DNA of 64,000 nucleotides, from positions 1,364,001 to 1,428,000 of the forward strand of contig NC_063024.1 of assembly GCF_020509005.1 (NCBI RefSeq), given 5' to 3'. The notes under the pieces were generated by a model. That model saw nothing but the letters and a program-made list of their open reading frames with translations, searched no databases and was not told where the DNA came from. The translations under genes and the position numbers were made by a program. Below are positions 33,970-45,265 of this stretch, in pieces. The stretch comes from Fulvia fulva (lineage: Eukaryota > Ascomycota > Dothideomycetes > Mycosphaerellales > Mycosphaerellaceae). The number at the start of each line of letters is the position of its first letter. Position 1 is the first letter of the stretch.

Positions 33970-35124
33970 GAAACCCCGGACATGACCCTAGCCCCTCCGA
34001 GCTGTGCTGCGGCATTGGAGGGCTGCGCTGGATGATGCTAGGTCGAGGGCTGATTTTTACTGTGGTCTGAGCAGCCTCTGCGCCATCATCATTGTTATCT
34101 TGCTTCCTTCACTGTATCTGACCTTCAGAGTCGCTAGGGTTGCTGTTATGGCGATGGACTTGTATGCAGATGACCTGAGGACGCTGAAGGCGGAGAGTGA
34201 GAAGGCGTGTGGGACTGTGGTGAAGCTCTGAGGTGGATCATTACTGTATACGACAGACGCGAGACAGGTTAGGTAGACACAGAATGCTCATGTATTGACA
34301 GGCTGCTGGCCTTGCAGATTACACGTGCTCAGCGAGTGAGGTGCCAGTGGTGGCACGTCAGGCAAGTTGTCATTGACGGACTGCCTTATCACCCGATGTC
34401 TTTGATGCAGACAAGCTGAACGATGAGGCAAAACAATCGCCACTGGCGCAATAGCATCCGAATGAGAAACTTGGAGAGATCAGACCTCCTTAGGGGTCCA
34501 AACGACAATCATCCATGCGGAAGTGTAGTCTCGATTGCTTGAGCCATTGCGCCAGTGGTGAATGTCTGCCAAGACGATCCTTGGAGTGGTGCACAACTCT
34601 TAAACTCGCGTGGATAAAGAGCTGCCCTCAAGGACTGATCGACTATCGCAGAACCGTCCACCTTTTGACCGTGTCGTAGGTAATACTCTTGCACTATAGA
34701 GCCTCCCGTGTACCTTTATAATGGGTAAAAAGGTTTCCGTGTACAGCAACCATCGTTGGCGCAGAGACACACCACAGTAAGAGTTGTCTGGCTGCGTGGT
34801 CGAGGTCAAGCATGAATGCGCCTGGGCGATGTACAACACATCGCCCAGGCCCGTTCTCAATGCCAGCATTTGTGCCAATGACGGACGGTTGCTTTTGGCT
34901 TTTTTGGAAAGTTGATGTGGATGGGAACATGGGTCCTGCTTTTAATGATGTTGTCTCCATGGATGGATAAGGTTCAAAGCATAGCTGGGTGAAGCTGGTG
35001 GCAGGACTCAATGGAGGGAGATGATCTGGGTGGCGATGGATATCGCTTGGTTGCTGAGGATTGTCAGGTTCATAAACTCGTCAGGTCGTGATCTAAGTCT
35101 ATTGCTATTAGTCTCACAGCATCC
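33970..35124. other. Intergenic, about 1.15 kb, with one strong hairpin
   Basis: Lies between the convergent lactonase and MFS genes. Small frames lack ATG or domains. A 13-bp perfect stem-loop is at 34820-34850. Confidence 0.6.
34820..34850. repeat. Perfect 13-bp inverted repeat, 5-base loop
   Basis: GCCTGGGCGATGT, then ACAAC, then ACATCGCCCAGGC. All 13 arm positions pair. It lies in the 3' intergenic region between convergent genes; it could be a transcript-end structure or part of a small element. Confidence 0.85.
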
Positions 35125-36769
35125 TCAAGCCAGGATGATCTTCCACCTCGCCGTAACATGTCGAATCTGCCGTCCCCAGATCACAAGTGGTATCGCCAAC
35201 AGCATAATCAACACAAAGATCCCAGCCTGTGTCCCAAAAGCTTTGACATATCCAACATCATCCACCCACGGCACCACTCCATACAGGAACCCAAACGCCA
35301 CAACGTTCTTTAGCCCCACCACCAGCGTCAACGCATCCGCATTAACAGGCAAATACGAATCCGACACATAAGTCATCGTCATAGTCGGCACAGCCGTCAG
35401 CCCGACACTCACCATTCCATTCCCAAAGAACAAACTCGTCCAATGCAGCGTCTCCCTAACCCCATACCCAAATGCCAAACACCCCGCCGGCACAACCAAC
35501 GCCGGGACGAACAGCAGATGTAACCTCGTCTCCGGCTGGAAGACACCCCCCCCCTTCTTCCAACTCCGCCAGTCGCTATATCGATCCACGACCCATCCTC
35601 CGATGAAAGCGCCGACGAGGTTTCCGAGAAGGCCGGGAATGTTGATGAGGCCGTTGATGGAGGGGGACCAGGAGTAGGGTGGGGCTTGGAGGATGAAGGG
35701 GTTGAGGATGTTGACGGCGACGACCCAGGCGAGGGAGATGGCGAAGTCGAGGAAGGCGAGGATTACGGCTGGGTAGGCGAGCATGGGGAAGGGGCGGAGG
35801 GAGAGTTTGAGGAGGTTCGTGTTCTTTGCTAGGCCGGGCCAGAGGTTAAGGGTTTGGATGTATGTCTTTTTTGAGAGTTCGTGGTGGTGGTGGTGGTGGT
35901 GTTCTTTGAGTGCATTGGTCGCAGCTGATGGGACGGCTTTCTCTGGGTCTTCAGCGGTGGTGAGGAATGTCTCGGATCGTGGCGTGGTAGGGTAATCTGT
36001 CCTCGAAGCCGGATCGTCGTCCAGGCTCGTGAATGAGCCTGCAAATGAAGCATCGAGATCGATTGTCAAACGATCGTATCGGGTCTCCGGGACGAAGAAT
36101 AGGACTAGCAGGAAGTTTACAGCCACAAGGCCGAAGGAGTGCCATTTGTGTACTCGCCAACTCGTACCAGAGATCACGAACCCACAGATCAAAGGTCCGA
36201 TAGTGTTCCCGCCTGCGATTGCGTTCATGTACCAGCCCATGAGATTTGCTCGTTCATGCAGGAAGAAGACATCGTTCACGATCGATGCTGAAAGAGCTTC
36301 GCTTGCGGATCCCGCGAAGGCGGCGATGATGTTGGACCAAGAGGAGACTCTCGAACGATTTGGCCAGCGCTCCCCACAAGTAGGCCACCGCGAGAAGCAG
36401 TGTTGAGAAGACAAAGACGGGTCTTTTGCCGATGTATAGAGCGAGAGGTACCCAGAGGAAGTTGAAGACCCCTGAGATCAGGATTGGCCAAATCAGTAGT
36501 TCGCTGGTCTGGGTCATCGTCTTGTCGAACTCGATGCTGAGAGGGTAGAAGGCCGGTGCGAGGCCTCCAATGGCGTAGTTGGTCAGGAAGGCGAAGCTGC
36601 ACACGCTGAAGAAGCAGATGTACTTTTGCCATTTCGGCCATCTGAGAGGATCGTCGGGGTCGTGTGAGTTGGGTGTTGGGTGGAGGATGAGAAGGCCATC
36701 GTTTGACGTGTCGCGCAGGAGGACAGTGTCTCCGGTGTTGTCCAGGTCTCGGAGAGAACGAAACTTCAT
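35125..36769 (-). pseudogene. MFS drug/proton antiporter-like transporter with a frameshift
   Basis: The first part, from ATG 36769, reads MKFRSLRDLDNTGDTVLL, then DPDDPLRWPKWQKY (typical DHA1 start), NYAIGGLAPAFYPL, LISGVFNFLWVPLALYIGKR and YLWGALAKSFESL. The continuation WSNIIAAFAGSASEALSASI and the rest of the 12-TM protein lie in another frame to 35125. The break is at about 36,345-36,352, where one surplus base between ESLL and WSN would explain it; no intron fits. The expected protein is about 548 residues with a central cytoplasmic loop containing a run of seven His. If the indel is real, the product stops after about 160 residues. Membrane transport of a drug, polyamine or metabolite is the family role. 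Confidence 0.8.
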
Positions 36770-38067
36770 AGTGATGAGTTCTCTTCGGTGTTCGACAGCT
36801 CTCGCTGGACGACAGGCGGCTGAAAGTCCCTCCAGCCACAGTGCTGGACACTATGGTCGCTCACGCAGTCCTGATAAGTCGAAAAGGGTGTCTACCTCGC
36901 GAGTATACTATGTGGCACAGTTAAGAACTACGAACGCATTGAGCATACTTACATTGACTTCAGCGTGGCGAAGCTAACACGCACAATGGCCCGTCATGAA
37001 GAAGCAAGTGATCGGGGCAGCGAGCCAGCGCTCCGGTCGGGTTCGGATGCATGTCGTGCAGCACCGTCGGGATCTCAGCCTATAGCGATGGCTTGACAAC
37101 GGTGAAGTGGCATTGGACTGCCTCAAAGTAGAAATCGTCGCTGAGGAAGCCGAGAATTTGACCTTCCGTAGACTAACCCTTTCCGCACGTTGCACAGCGG
37201 CAAAGGATCACGCGGTACAGCCAATGTGCAGTCATGGCCGCTGAAGTTGTCCAATCGAGGGACGCCTTGGTGACCAAGTCTGCTGAGCGTGATGGACCTG
37301 CACGTGCTGCACACTACAATCGAATATTGATGAATGAGAGTCAAGTGTGAAGCTTCGGGTGAGGAGATCCGGGTTGGTCAGCGGAAAACTACGTGTACTG
37401 AACACTCTGCCTCAGGAGTGACGCTACCCGAAGAGCGACCTGGCGGACATGTCACAGAACAATGCTACTACAGCTGTCTCCTGGCATTCAGAACTACTCC
37501 TTCGCCGTTGTGCGCTCCTTGCATGGTGTACGAGGTCTACTAGCAGAAGCTTTCACGTGGCTTTCGAGGACGACAGGCACATCGGACACTCTCTCATTAC
37601 CTAAACAGATCGCTCGATCTACTCACCACCGAACACTGGACATGTGGCTAGCAACCAATTCCAGCAATTCTGACTTGTTTACATCCTTGTCGAATGTCTT
37701 CACCCCAGCATGACATCCCTTGCTGAACCCACAGCAGTTCGAAGGTGCATCGCCTGCCTTCTTTCCATTGGCCGTGAACACTCTCTGGTCGCTCGAAGCA
37801 GTCAAGCGCAAGTCCAGACAAGAGCTCATGCAAAAGATCGGCGACCGTCAGCTCTCTCCCACGCACCCGGTAGTGCCTGGCTTCTGTTGACAGATCGAGG
37901 AGTCTACATTCCACCCCTCACGTCCACCACAGTGGAGCCCCAGACCATGTATATGTAGAATGGGAATGTGGCAGGTCGTGTCTCAAACACGGTCGCTCGC
38001 GGTAGGTCGCTTTCAGTCGGTTCTGCTCATCTGTGGTCACCATCTGCCGCGCGAAGGCTGAATCAAC
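36770..38067. promoter_or_regulatory. Divergent intergenic region, about 1.3 kb
   Basis: Between the MFS gene (minus) and the disordered-protein gene (plus). No supported gene. It should hold both promoters. Confidence 0.5.
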
Positions 38068-39285
38068 ATGACATCCCGAAGACTTAATGCCGAGGACTGG
38101 ACGCCTGTACATCCCACAAAGCTGAATGCTAGCATCTCCAATGAGTCAAGGACCGCGCATTCACGGTCTTCCGGCAATTCGCAGCGCGCACTGCGCCCTA
38201 AGCCATTGAACATACCATCAAAACTACCCCAAACACCGCCCAATGCTAAGCAGTCGCACTTTCCACCCCAGAATGGCGATTCGGACCAGGCCAAGGACAT
38301 TCCCACTGATCCGCAGATCGTCGACTTGGGTCCTCCTGGACCATGGCCGCATCGTGGTTCTCCCGCCGTACGAAATCGCCGCATGGGTTCGCCGAACCTA
38401 GCATCGCACTTCAATTCCAGGCAGTCCGAGATCTCTCTTGGTATATTAGACTACTACACCAGAGAACCAACCCCGTCGCTGAAAAGTCCTGAGCTTCCAC
38501 CGCCACCTACACCGAAGCTGGACTCTGCCATCGAGCAGTTTGACTTCGGTCTTCCTCCAACCCCAACGCCATCCGTCGTGACCACGATACCATGTCTTGT
38601 CAACGCGACAGCTGAAGCAGAGCGGCAGGAGCAGTCTCTCATCCCAGTATCGCCTCCGAGTGGTCAGCTACGCCACAATGTGATGAACAATGGCTACAGT
38701 CTCTTTCCAGTGATCAAGGAAGTGACACCTCCACCCCGAAGGCCTACAATCACGCTGGTCGAGCCATTTGGCCGACGCAACACCACTCCAGGAAGTAACA
38801 CCAGCTCAATAGCTTCCCCGCCAGATCGATGCCACCGCCCACGAAAGGAGAGCATATCAAGTTCCGTTCGCAGCCGCAACGACAGCTTCATCTCCGGCCA
38901 CCGCGACAAGCATGGCCGGATACCACTCCGCATCCTGTCATCCGACTCGACTTCCAGCACCTGCCGCACCAGAGTCGCCTCTTCGAACATATCAGCCGTA
39001 CCAGAGAAGCAAAGCAGATGGTCCGACGACACAATCACATCACCTTCCACAGCATCTACGCCTGGCCCGAGGACCTCGTTTGGTTCTCTGTTGCGACGGG
39101 ACAGTGCGCAGTATCCTGCATGCTTCTTCGAGGACGATGAAGAGGCGCCTTTAAGACGGAAGTTCGCGTGGAAGAAGACGTCTATGGCTTCAAGTCATGA
39201 GCATCAGCGGGGGCGTTACGATGAGCCGCCGAGTTTTGGGGAGCGGTTTGTTAAGCTTATGCTGTGCGGCTGTGGTGGACGATAA
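38068..39285 (+). CDS. Hypothetical protein, mostly disordered, with Cys-rich tail
   Basis: 405 residues, intronless, ATG 38068. It is rich in Ser, Pro, Thr and Arg with PxxP stretches (ELPPPPTPKLD, GLPPTPTPS, TPPPRRPT) and basic-Ser sites (RRPTIT, RPRKESISSS) that could be phosphorylated. The last 25 residues (FGERFVKLMLCGCGGR) form a short hydrophobic, Cys-containing end that could be lipid-modified. I do not recognise a named domain. The length of the clean frame, normal codon use and start context support a real gene. Confidence 0.75.
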   Translation: MTSRRLNAEDWTPVHPTKLNASISNESRTAHSRSSGNSQRALRPKPLNIPSKLPQTPPNAKQSHFPPQNGDSDQAKDIPTDPQIVDLGPPGPWPHRGSPAVRNRRMGSPNLASHFNSRQSEISLGILDYYTREPTPSLKSPELPPPPTPKLDSAIEQFDFGLPPTPTPSVVTTIPCLVNATAEAERQEQSLIPVSPPSGQLRHNVMNNGYSLFPVIKEVTPPPRRPTITLVEPFGRRNTTPGSNTSSIASPPDRCHRPRKESISSSVRSRNDSFISGHRDKHGRIPLRILSSDSTSSTCRTRVASSNISAVPEKQSRWSDDTITSPSTASTPGPRTSFGSLLRRDSAQYPACFFEDDEEAPLRRKFAWKKTSMASSHEHQRGRYDEPPSFGERFVKLMLCGCGGR

Positions 39286-40329
39286 CACAGAGTCGGGAAT
39301 TAGGTTTGGCAAGTTGACATGATTTGATGACTTGACGACGATACCCGGTAGCGTCTCGTAGCTGTTTGGTATGGACGTACATTGTTCTCCCGGGCCACCG
39401 TTGCCGTCTTTAGTCTCGCAGCAGTGCGGCCGCTTCATCTGCTCGGGCGATACGTCTCCACGTGGCGACAAGCATACCTGGTGAACAGCTTCGAACTTTC
39501 CTACTGCTGAGCCGGCGCCACCAACACCGCTAAAAAGTCGGCATAGAACATCGATGTCTACAGCAGTACGTTGTACTGAATGGATATCGCAAGCGGAATC
39601 ACGCGATGCCATGACGATCCGGGGGAGCGCTGGCCGCGCCAAGGAAGCTTCCAACTCGCAGGCACATCCTCGACGACTCCGCACCCGGTATCCTTCCCAC
39701 TTCACGACTCCGCACTCGGTATCTCGTATCCCCAAAACACTGCTGCTTCCTGTGACGCGCGAATCCGCTCACAAAACTCCTCCACAGCGGTGTACAATCC
39801 TGCTGCCAGCCGCGGCCTTCCTGTTGTGGACGTGTTCCTGAGGCACTGAGCGGGTACAGCGGGCACAAGAAACAACAAGCAAGCACTTCATCTGGGCAGA
39901 TCGGCTGATTAGTTCGCCGGGGCGAAGCTTGATGCCAGGAACGATGCTGGTACGTTGCCTATATAGGCAGCTCGAACGCTTCGGCTAAGTCTTATCGTCG
40001 TCAGCGTCCTGGATCGTTGCACAGCTTGATGCAACCTGACGCCGGCACGAACCTACCACAGCTTGAGCACAGTCGGCACTCACCGAGAACCGCAGCAGGG
40101 GCAGGCAAACACGAGCATGTAGGGCAAGATCACTGCCGCTGGTTGGCTACCGCTGTACGAGCGTTTGGAACACTGCAGGTGCATCTTGCACCCCCGCCGT
40201 CATCGTTCAGGATGGCTGTGGTCGTGATAGTAGGCGGATAAGTAAGAACAACACCCGACCTCATCTTATTGTTCAAGATCGTCGTCCTCTGACATCTGTT
40301 GTTTGTTGCTACTGACATCGATCGTTACA
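39286..40329. other. Intergenic, about 1.0 kb, 5' region of the carboxypeptidase gene
   Basis: No supported gene. Contains the palindrome GCCTATATAGGC at 39958-39969, a possible TATA element. Confidence 0.55.
39958..39969 (+). promoter_or_regulatory. Palindromic TATA-like element
   Basis: GCCTATATAGGC is a perfect 12-bp palindrome containing TATATA, about 360 bp before the carboxypeptidase ATG. A long 5' leader would be needed for it to be that gene's TATA box, so the role is uncertain. Confidence 0.3.
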
Positions 40330-42257
40330 ATGCTGATGAAAGCATTTCTATCCGGGGCAGCTCTGCTTGCCTCGCTGGCACCAGTTCACGCTTCACTGAG
40401 TCCGAAATTCCATGGCGCTTCACCAAAGATCAACAAGCGACAGGTTACCTTCCCAGCGAACGTCACAGACTACAAGACCATCACAACACCGACCGGCGTC
40501 AAGATTCGCTACAAGGAGCCAGGCAAGGAGGGCGTTTGCGAGACCACACCCGGAGTCGACTCATACTCGGGATACATTGACATTGCGCCAAATGTGCACA
40601 TGTTCTTCTGGTTCTTTGAGAGCCGACGGGATCCTGCCAACGATGACTTCACCTTGTGGCTGAATGGAGGTCCGGGCTCAGATTCATTGATCGGTCTCTT
40701 CGAGGAGTTGGGTCCTTGCCGCATCAACGAGAACCTCACGACAGTGTTGAACCCTTGGTCTTGGAACAATGTGTCAAACATGCTCTTCCTCAGCCAACCT
40801 ATTGGTACTGGACTGTCTTACGCGAAAGAGCAACAGGGTTCTCTTGGTAACTACACTGGACAGTTCCTGAACTCATCTCAGACAAACGTAAACGGCACAT
40901 GGCCGATCCTTGACCCAGTCAACGTTGGCGAAATCGACACCACTGATCTCGCGGCTGTTGGAGCTTGGCACGTACTTCAAGGATTCCTCTCTGGAATCGA
41001 CAAGCTTGAAGGCAACGATATGAAGGCCCCAAAGAAGTTCAACCTCGCCACTGAGTCCTACGGTGGACACTATGGACCTGCATTCTTCAACTACTTCTAC
41101 CAGGAGAATGAGAAGATCAAGAACGGCTCGAGCAAGGGCTATGCCATGGACTTCAACTCTCTGACCCTGATCAATGCTATCATTTCGGAGACGATCCAGG
41201 CAGGCTACTACCCAGAGTTCGCTACCAAGAACACGTACAACATCACTTCCTACAACGAGACGGTCTACAACTATGCCAAGTTCGCCAACAACATGATTGG
41301 TGGCTGTCAAGAGATGATCCAAAGTTGCGAGGCGGCTGCGATGGAACTGAATGGTGGCTCTGTACGAGGCAGAATTACCGACATTGCTTCGAGAAGTCCC
41401 GCGATTGCAGCGATTTGCAGTGAAGCTCAGAATATGTGCAGAGACAATGTGGAGGGGGTAAGTATCGGTACTGTTACGTCCCGTTTCACTGCTAACAACT
41501 CTTAGATGTACTACAACTACGGAAACCGTGGCGTTTATGACATTAGGCACCCGCGAGCCGACCCAACTCCACCGTCCTATTACGAAGATTACCTCAACCA
41601 GGCGCACATCCAGCAAGCTGTCGGCGTCTCTGTCAACTACACCGGAAGCAACAGTGATATCTACTATCAATTCCAGGATACTGGCGACTTCATCTACCCT
41701 AACTTCTTGCTCGATCTTCAAGATATCATCGCTAGTGGTGTCCGCGTGGCCTTGGCCTATGGTGATGCTGGTGAGTCGTTTTCCATCACCATTTGCACAT
41801 TGCACAGATACTAATTGTGTGCACAGACTACATCTGTAACTGGTTCGGAGGACAAGCCGTCAGTCTGCAAGTCAACCACACGCACAAGGCAGAATTCAAC
41901 GCAGCTGGATACGAGCCTTTCATGTACGGCGGAATGGAGTACGGCGAGACTCGCGAGCGCGGCAACTTCTCCTTTACTCGCGTATACGAGTCCGGTCATG
42001 AGGTCCCATACTACCAGCCACAGGCCGCGCTTGCACACTTCGAGCGTGTGATCAGTGGTGTCGATATCCCACAAGGTATCGAGAAGGTCTCCGCCAGCTT
42101 GGTCAGCAATGGCACTGCCAATGCTACACACACGAACGCGTTCGTGCCACTGCCACCTACGGAATCTGCAGGATACGCCTCGTGGAGTGCAAGCATTGTT
42201 GCTAGCTATGATGCTCTGGACCTCTTGCCGCCACCGACAGCCACTCCTACGCTCTAG
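40330..42257 (+). CDS. Secreted serine carboxypeptidase, peptidase family S10 (carboxypeptidase S1 type)
   Basis: Three exons, 40330-41457, 41506-41770 and 41827-42257 (introns 48 and 56 bp, GTAAGT...TTAG and GTGAGT...CACAG with ATACTAAT branch), give 607 residues. ATG 40330 opens a signal peptide (MLMKAFLSGAALLASLAPVHA). Family landmarks: WLNGGPGSDSLIGLFEELGP, ATESYGGHYGP with Ser about 243, GDADYICNW formed across the second splice with Asp about 465, and ESGHEVPYYQP with His about 522. It removes C-terminal amino acids in acidic extracellular or vacuolar conditions. Many N-glycosylation sequons support secretion. All catalytic residues are present. Confidence 0.95.
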
Positions 42258-43152
42258 TCGACCTTGGAGAGTGTTCCATGCTCTGCTAACCATCATCAGC
42301 CATTCTTCTCGGTGGGCTTTAATGATTGAGCCACCTATGACATGGGAGGCCGCCGAGTCGAGGAGATAATATCTACAGTCTCTGGGAGAGCATCAGACTC
42401 TTATCCTACCTCCTAAATCAGACCGCTGCTGCACTCGATGGTGTTGAAGTGAAGCCACTTCCGAGCTTGCGAGGTAGCTCTTATCCAAATATGTATAGAA
42501 ACGACTAATGTTAACGACTTTGATGTAGTTGCTCTGCAACACAACACGCCCTTTCCGAATCTTCCTGCGATGCTGACTAGCTTTCCACCCACAGTCTTCG
42601 CACTCGTATCGAGTAAGCCTGTATCATCAATACGAGCAAACGACGACACCACCCTTGCTAGCATGACTTGGCAGTTCGCCCGCACGTGGCTCAAACGGGT
42701 ATACGGACCAGATGACAGTGGCTATGGTGAGACGATCGGGACAGCATTGTTCTCAGATCTCTTGTGCTGCCATCGATGTTCCCTTGCTGACCATGCTTTC
42801 TGCTTATCTGGAGAACTCCGGGTGGACAACTGGAGATGCTATGCTCCGGCATGAGTGCACAATGCTGTCCTGTCCTGCACAAACACCACTTCCACGTGCG
42901 TATCGCTTCGGTACCTGGCTGGATGGCATCACATCTCCCCTCCGAGCTTCTGCTTCGCCACGTTGCCACCGTAGGCTTAGGGACTGTTGACTGGATTTAG
43001 GTCTGGCGTGGATGAGATCGACTGGTGCATCGCCTCACATGCGATTGTATATGAGCGGAAAGGAAGACTCTGGCCGGTAAGCACAACAATCTTCATCTCC
43101 AACGACGACCGAGATTTCCATTACACCTCAATCACCAGGATACTGACCAAAT
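42258..43152. other. Intergenic, about 0.9 kb
   Basis: Between co-directional carboxypeptidase and RTA1 genes. No supported gene or RNA seen. Confidence 0.6.
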
Positions 43153-44194
43153 ATGGCCGGAGGCGACGATGGCGACTACTACAATGGTTACACACCATCA
43201 ATCGCAGCAGCATCAGTCTTCGCCGCCCTCTTCGGCATTCTAACACTTCTCCATGGCTACCAGCTCTTCCGCACGAAGACTTGGTACTTCCTGGCCTTCT
43301 TCGCCGGTGGAATCTGTACGTCACGCAGTACTTCAATATGCCGTGAAGATGCGCATGGCTGACGATAGGTAGTCGAAACGGTTGGCTTCATCGTCAGAAC
43401 CATCTCCGCAAGTGAAGAGCCTGAATACACCAGAGCGCCCTATATAGTCAGCCAAGTCGCAGTCCTGGTCGCACCCTCGCTCTTCGCTGCGAGCATGTAT
43501 ATGGAGCTGGCAAGGATTATTCGCCTGACGGGAGGCGAGGTCTATTCCATGATTCGTGTCACTTGGTTGACGAAGATCTTCGTGGTGGGCGATGTGATTG
43601 CCTTTCTGACCCAAACTCTCGGTATGTTTATCAGACTCAGCACATTTCGTCCATGTGCTAACATGGCCAGGTGCCGGCTTGCTCGCAAGTTCATCCTCCT
43701 CCTCCCACGACACAGGCCGCACCATAATCCAGATCGGCCTCAATGTGCAGATCGTCTTCTTCGCCCTCTTCGTCGTCGTCGCGCTCCTCTTCCACTTCCG
43801 CATCGCCAAGAACCCAACTCAGAAGGTCCGGAAGAACCGCATCCCGTGGAAGAAACATCTTGACAACATTTACACTGCCAGCAGTATGGTTCTGGTAAGA
43901 TGCGTCTTCCGATTCATCGAGTATGCTATGGGGGAGTATAGTTATCTTATGACGAATGAGTGGGTTATATATGTGTTTGATGCGCTGCTGATGGTGTTTG
44001 TTATGGTGGCTTTTGCGGTTGTGCATCCGAGTGAGGTTGGAGCGCTGCTTAATGGGAAGGGGAAGGCGATTGTGAAGGTTGTGTTTGCAAGAGAGGTCGC
44101 GGTCGCGATGGTGGCGGATTATGACTGGATGCAGAGGGAGCAGGATGCGTCGCTTGATTCGGCCCAAGAGATGACGGCTTATCATGGCGTGTGA
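43153..44194 (+). CDS. RTA1-like seven-transmembrane protein
   Basis: Three exons, 43153-43315, 43373-43621 and 43671-44194 (introns 57 and 49 bp), give 311 residues. The first splice uses the second AG of ATAGGTAG so that GGI joins FETVGFIVR in frame, the usual RTA1 motif GG-I-F-E; the second makes TQTLGGAGLLAS. Seven hydrophobic helices are visible, with short loops and a charged C-terminus. RTA1/RSB1 proteins in yeast affect export of sphingoid bases and resistance to membrane-active compounds. The exact function here is unknown. Confidence 0.88.
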
Positions 44195-45265
44195 TGAGAT
44201 GGCAGAGTGGCTGAGGCTCTTGGACTGGTGGGAAGCACATTGCGGTGTGGCAGGGGATTTGGTATTGACTTGACCGTGTTGTAGCTCCGCCTTTCTGGTA
44301 GTATTTGAGCCAAGCTTGACTGTGGCTGTCAGCCTCCGTCGTACAGGTCTCGCGACATGCGATGGGACTCAATCCTGCCCGTCTTCCTTGGATATCACCT
44401 CACCGAATCTGTCTGCGCAATCTCTGTGTCCAAGCCTTGGGTCAAACAATTGACCCGTCTCTCCGGGCTTGGTAGAATCTGCTAAGGTGCGACACTGGAA
44501 CGAGACCACTTGGCTGCAGGGGTCCTTCGTGGCAAGGCAAAAGTTACAGCTACCGTTTGGCCTGTCGCAGTCCGCGGTGGGTCACACGTTTCTCAGTCCG
44601 GTCAAGGACCACAGCGTGTCGTTCTGGAGACTTGAGAGCGTGCACAAGACATGTAGTTTATGCTTGCCTCCGTGGCGTTTTCCGTTCCTGGTTCGTGGCT
44701 TACAACAGGGCCCGAAAAGGTCGTTGCAATGCAGGACATCCCATAGACTATTACCAGATCGTATTGGAGGACCGTGATATCGTGCAGCCATGACGATGCC
44801 CTGGTTGGCAAGTCTCGATGGTAGCTCAGCATGTTGTGAAAGTAAAGTTCTCGGAATCCGACGAAAGCTGCCAATGCAAGGGCGATGGCCAATCACATTC
44901 ACTTGAGCGGGGCTACGGGACCGTCCGAAAGCCCGTGCTGGGCACGATTCTGCGAAAACAGCGAATGCTTCGGAGTCCTGTCCTACAAGCATCATGTTGC
45001 CCATGCAAAAACGCGTCTACCACATGTCGCGACGGAGATGGCTCAGTTGCTCAATAGTCCGATGACCCGGGTGGCAGATGGACCGCGCGCCCACCGTCTC
45101 GCGCCATTGTGGAAGCGAAATGTCCTTGATGTTTATAAGAACAAGCTGACCAGCCCATGCTGTCATCTTGCTTATTGAATAGGTACTCGATTCCATACAC
45201 GTCGCTTTCAGCAGGGTCAAGTTCTTCCTGCCAGATTCGTTGTTTGGATCCGCATTGCTCTCCCC
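44195..45265. other. Intergenic, about 1.1 kb
   Basis: Minus-strand frames of 96 and 140 codons have no ATG start support or known domain. A TATAAG sits at 45134. Confidence 0.55.
45134..45139 (+). promoter_or_regulatory. Possible TATA box (TATAAG)
   Basis: TTTATAAG about 130 bp before the ATG at 45266 of the CrtC-like gene, at a plausible promoter distance. Confidence 0.35.

Noticed and set aside
34004..34231. 75-codon frame with one hydrophobic segment
   Set aside because: It begins with GTG and its first ATG is after the hydrophobic segment, so no credible protein starts here.
44203..44260. tRNA-Leu/Ser-like 5' sequence (GGCAGAGTGGCTGAGGCTCT)
   Set aside because: No anticodon arm, T-arm or acceptor pairing follows; chance similarity to a D-arm.
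44582..45004. Two minus-strand frames (96 and 140 codons) upstream of the CrtC-like gene
   Set aside because: The 96-codon frame starts with TTG, neither has a domain, and they overlap in different frames.
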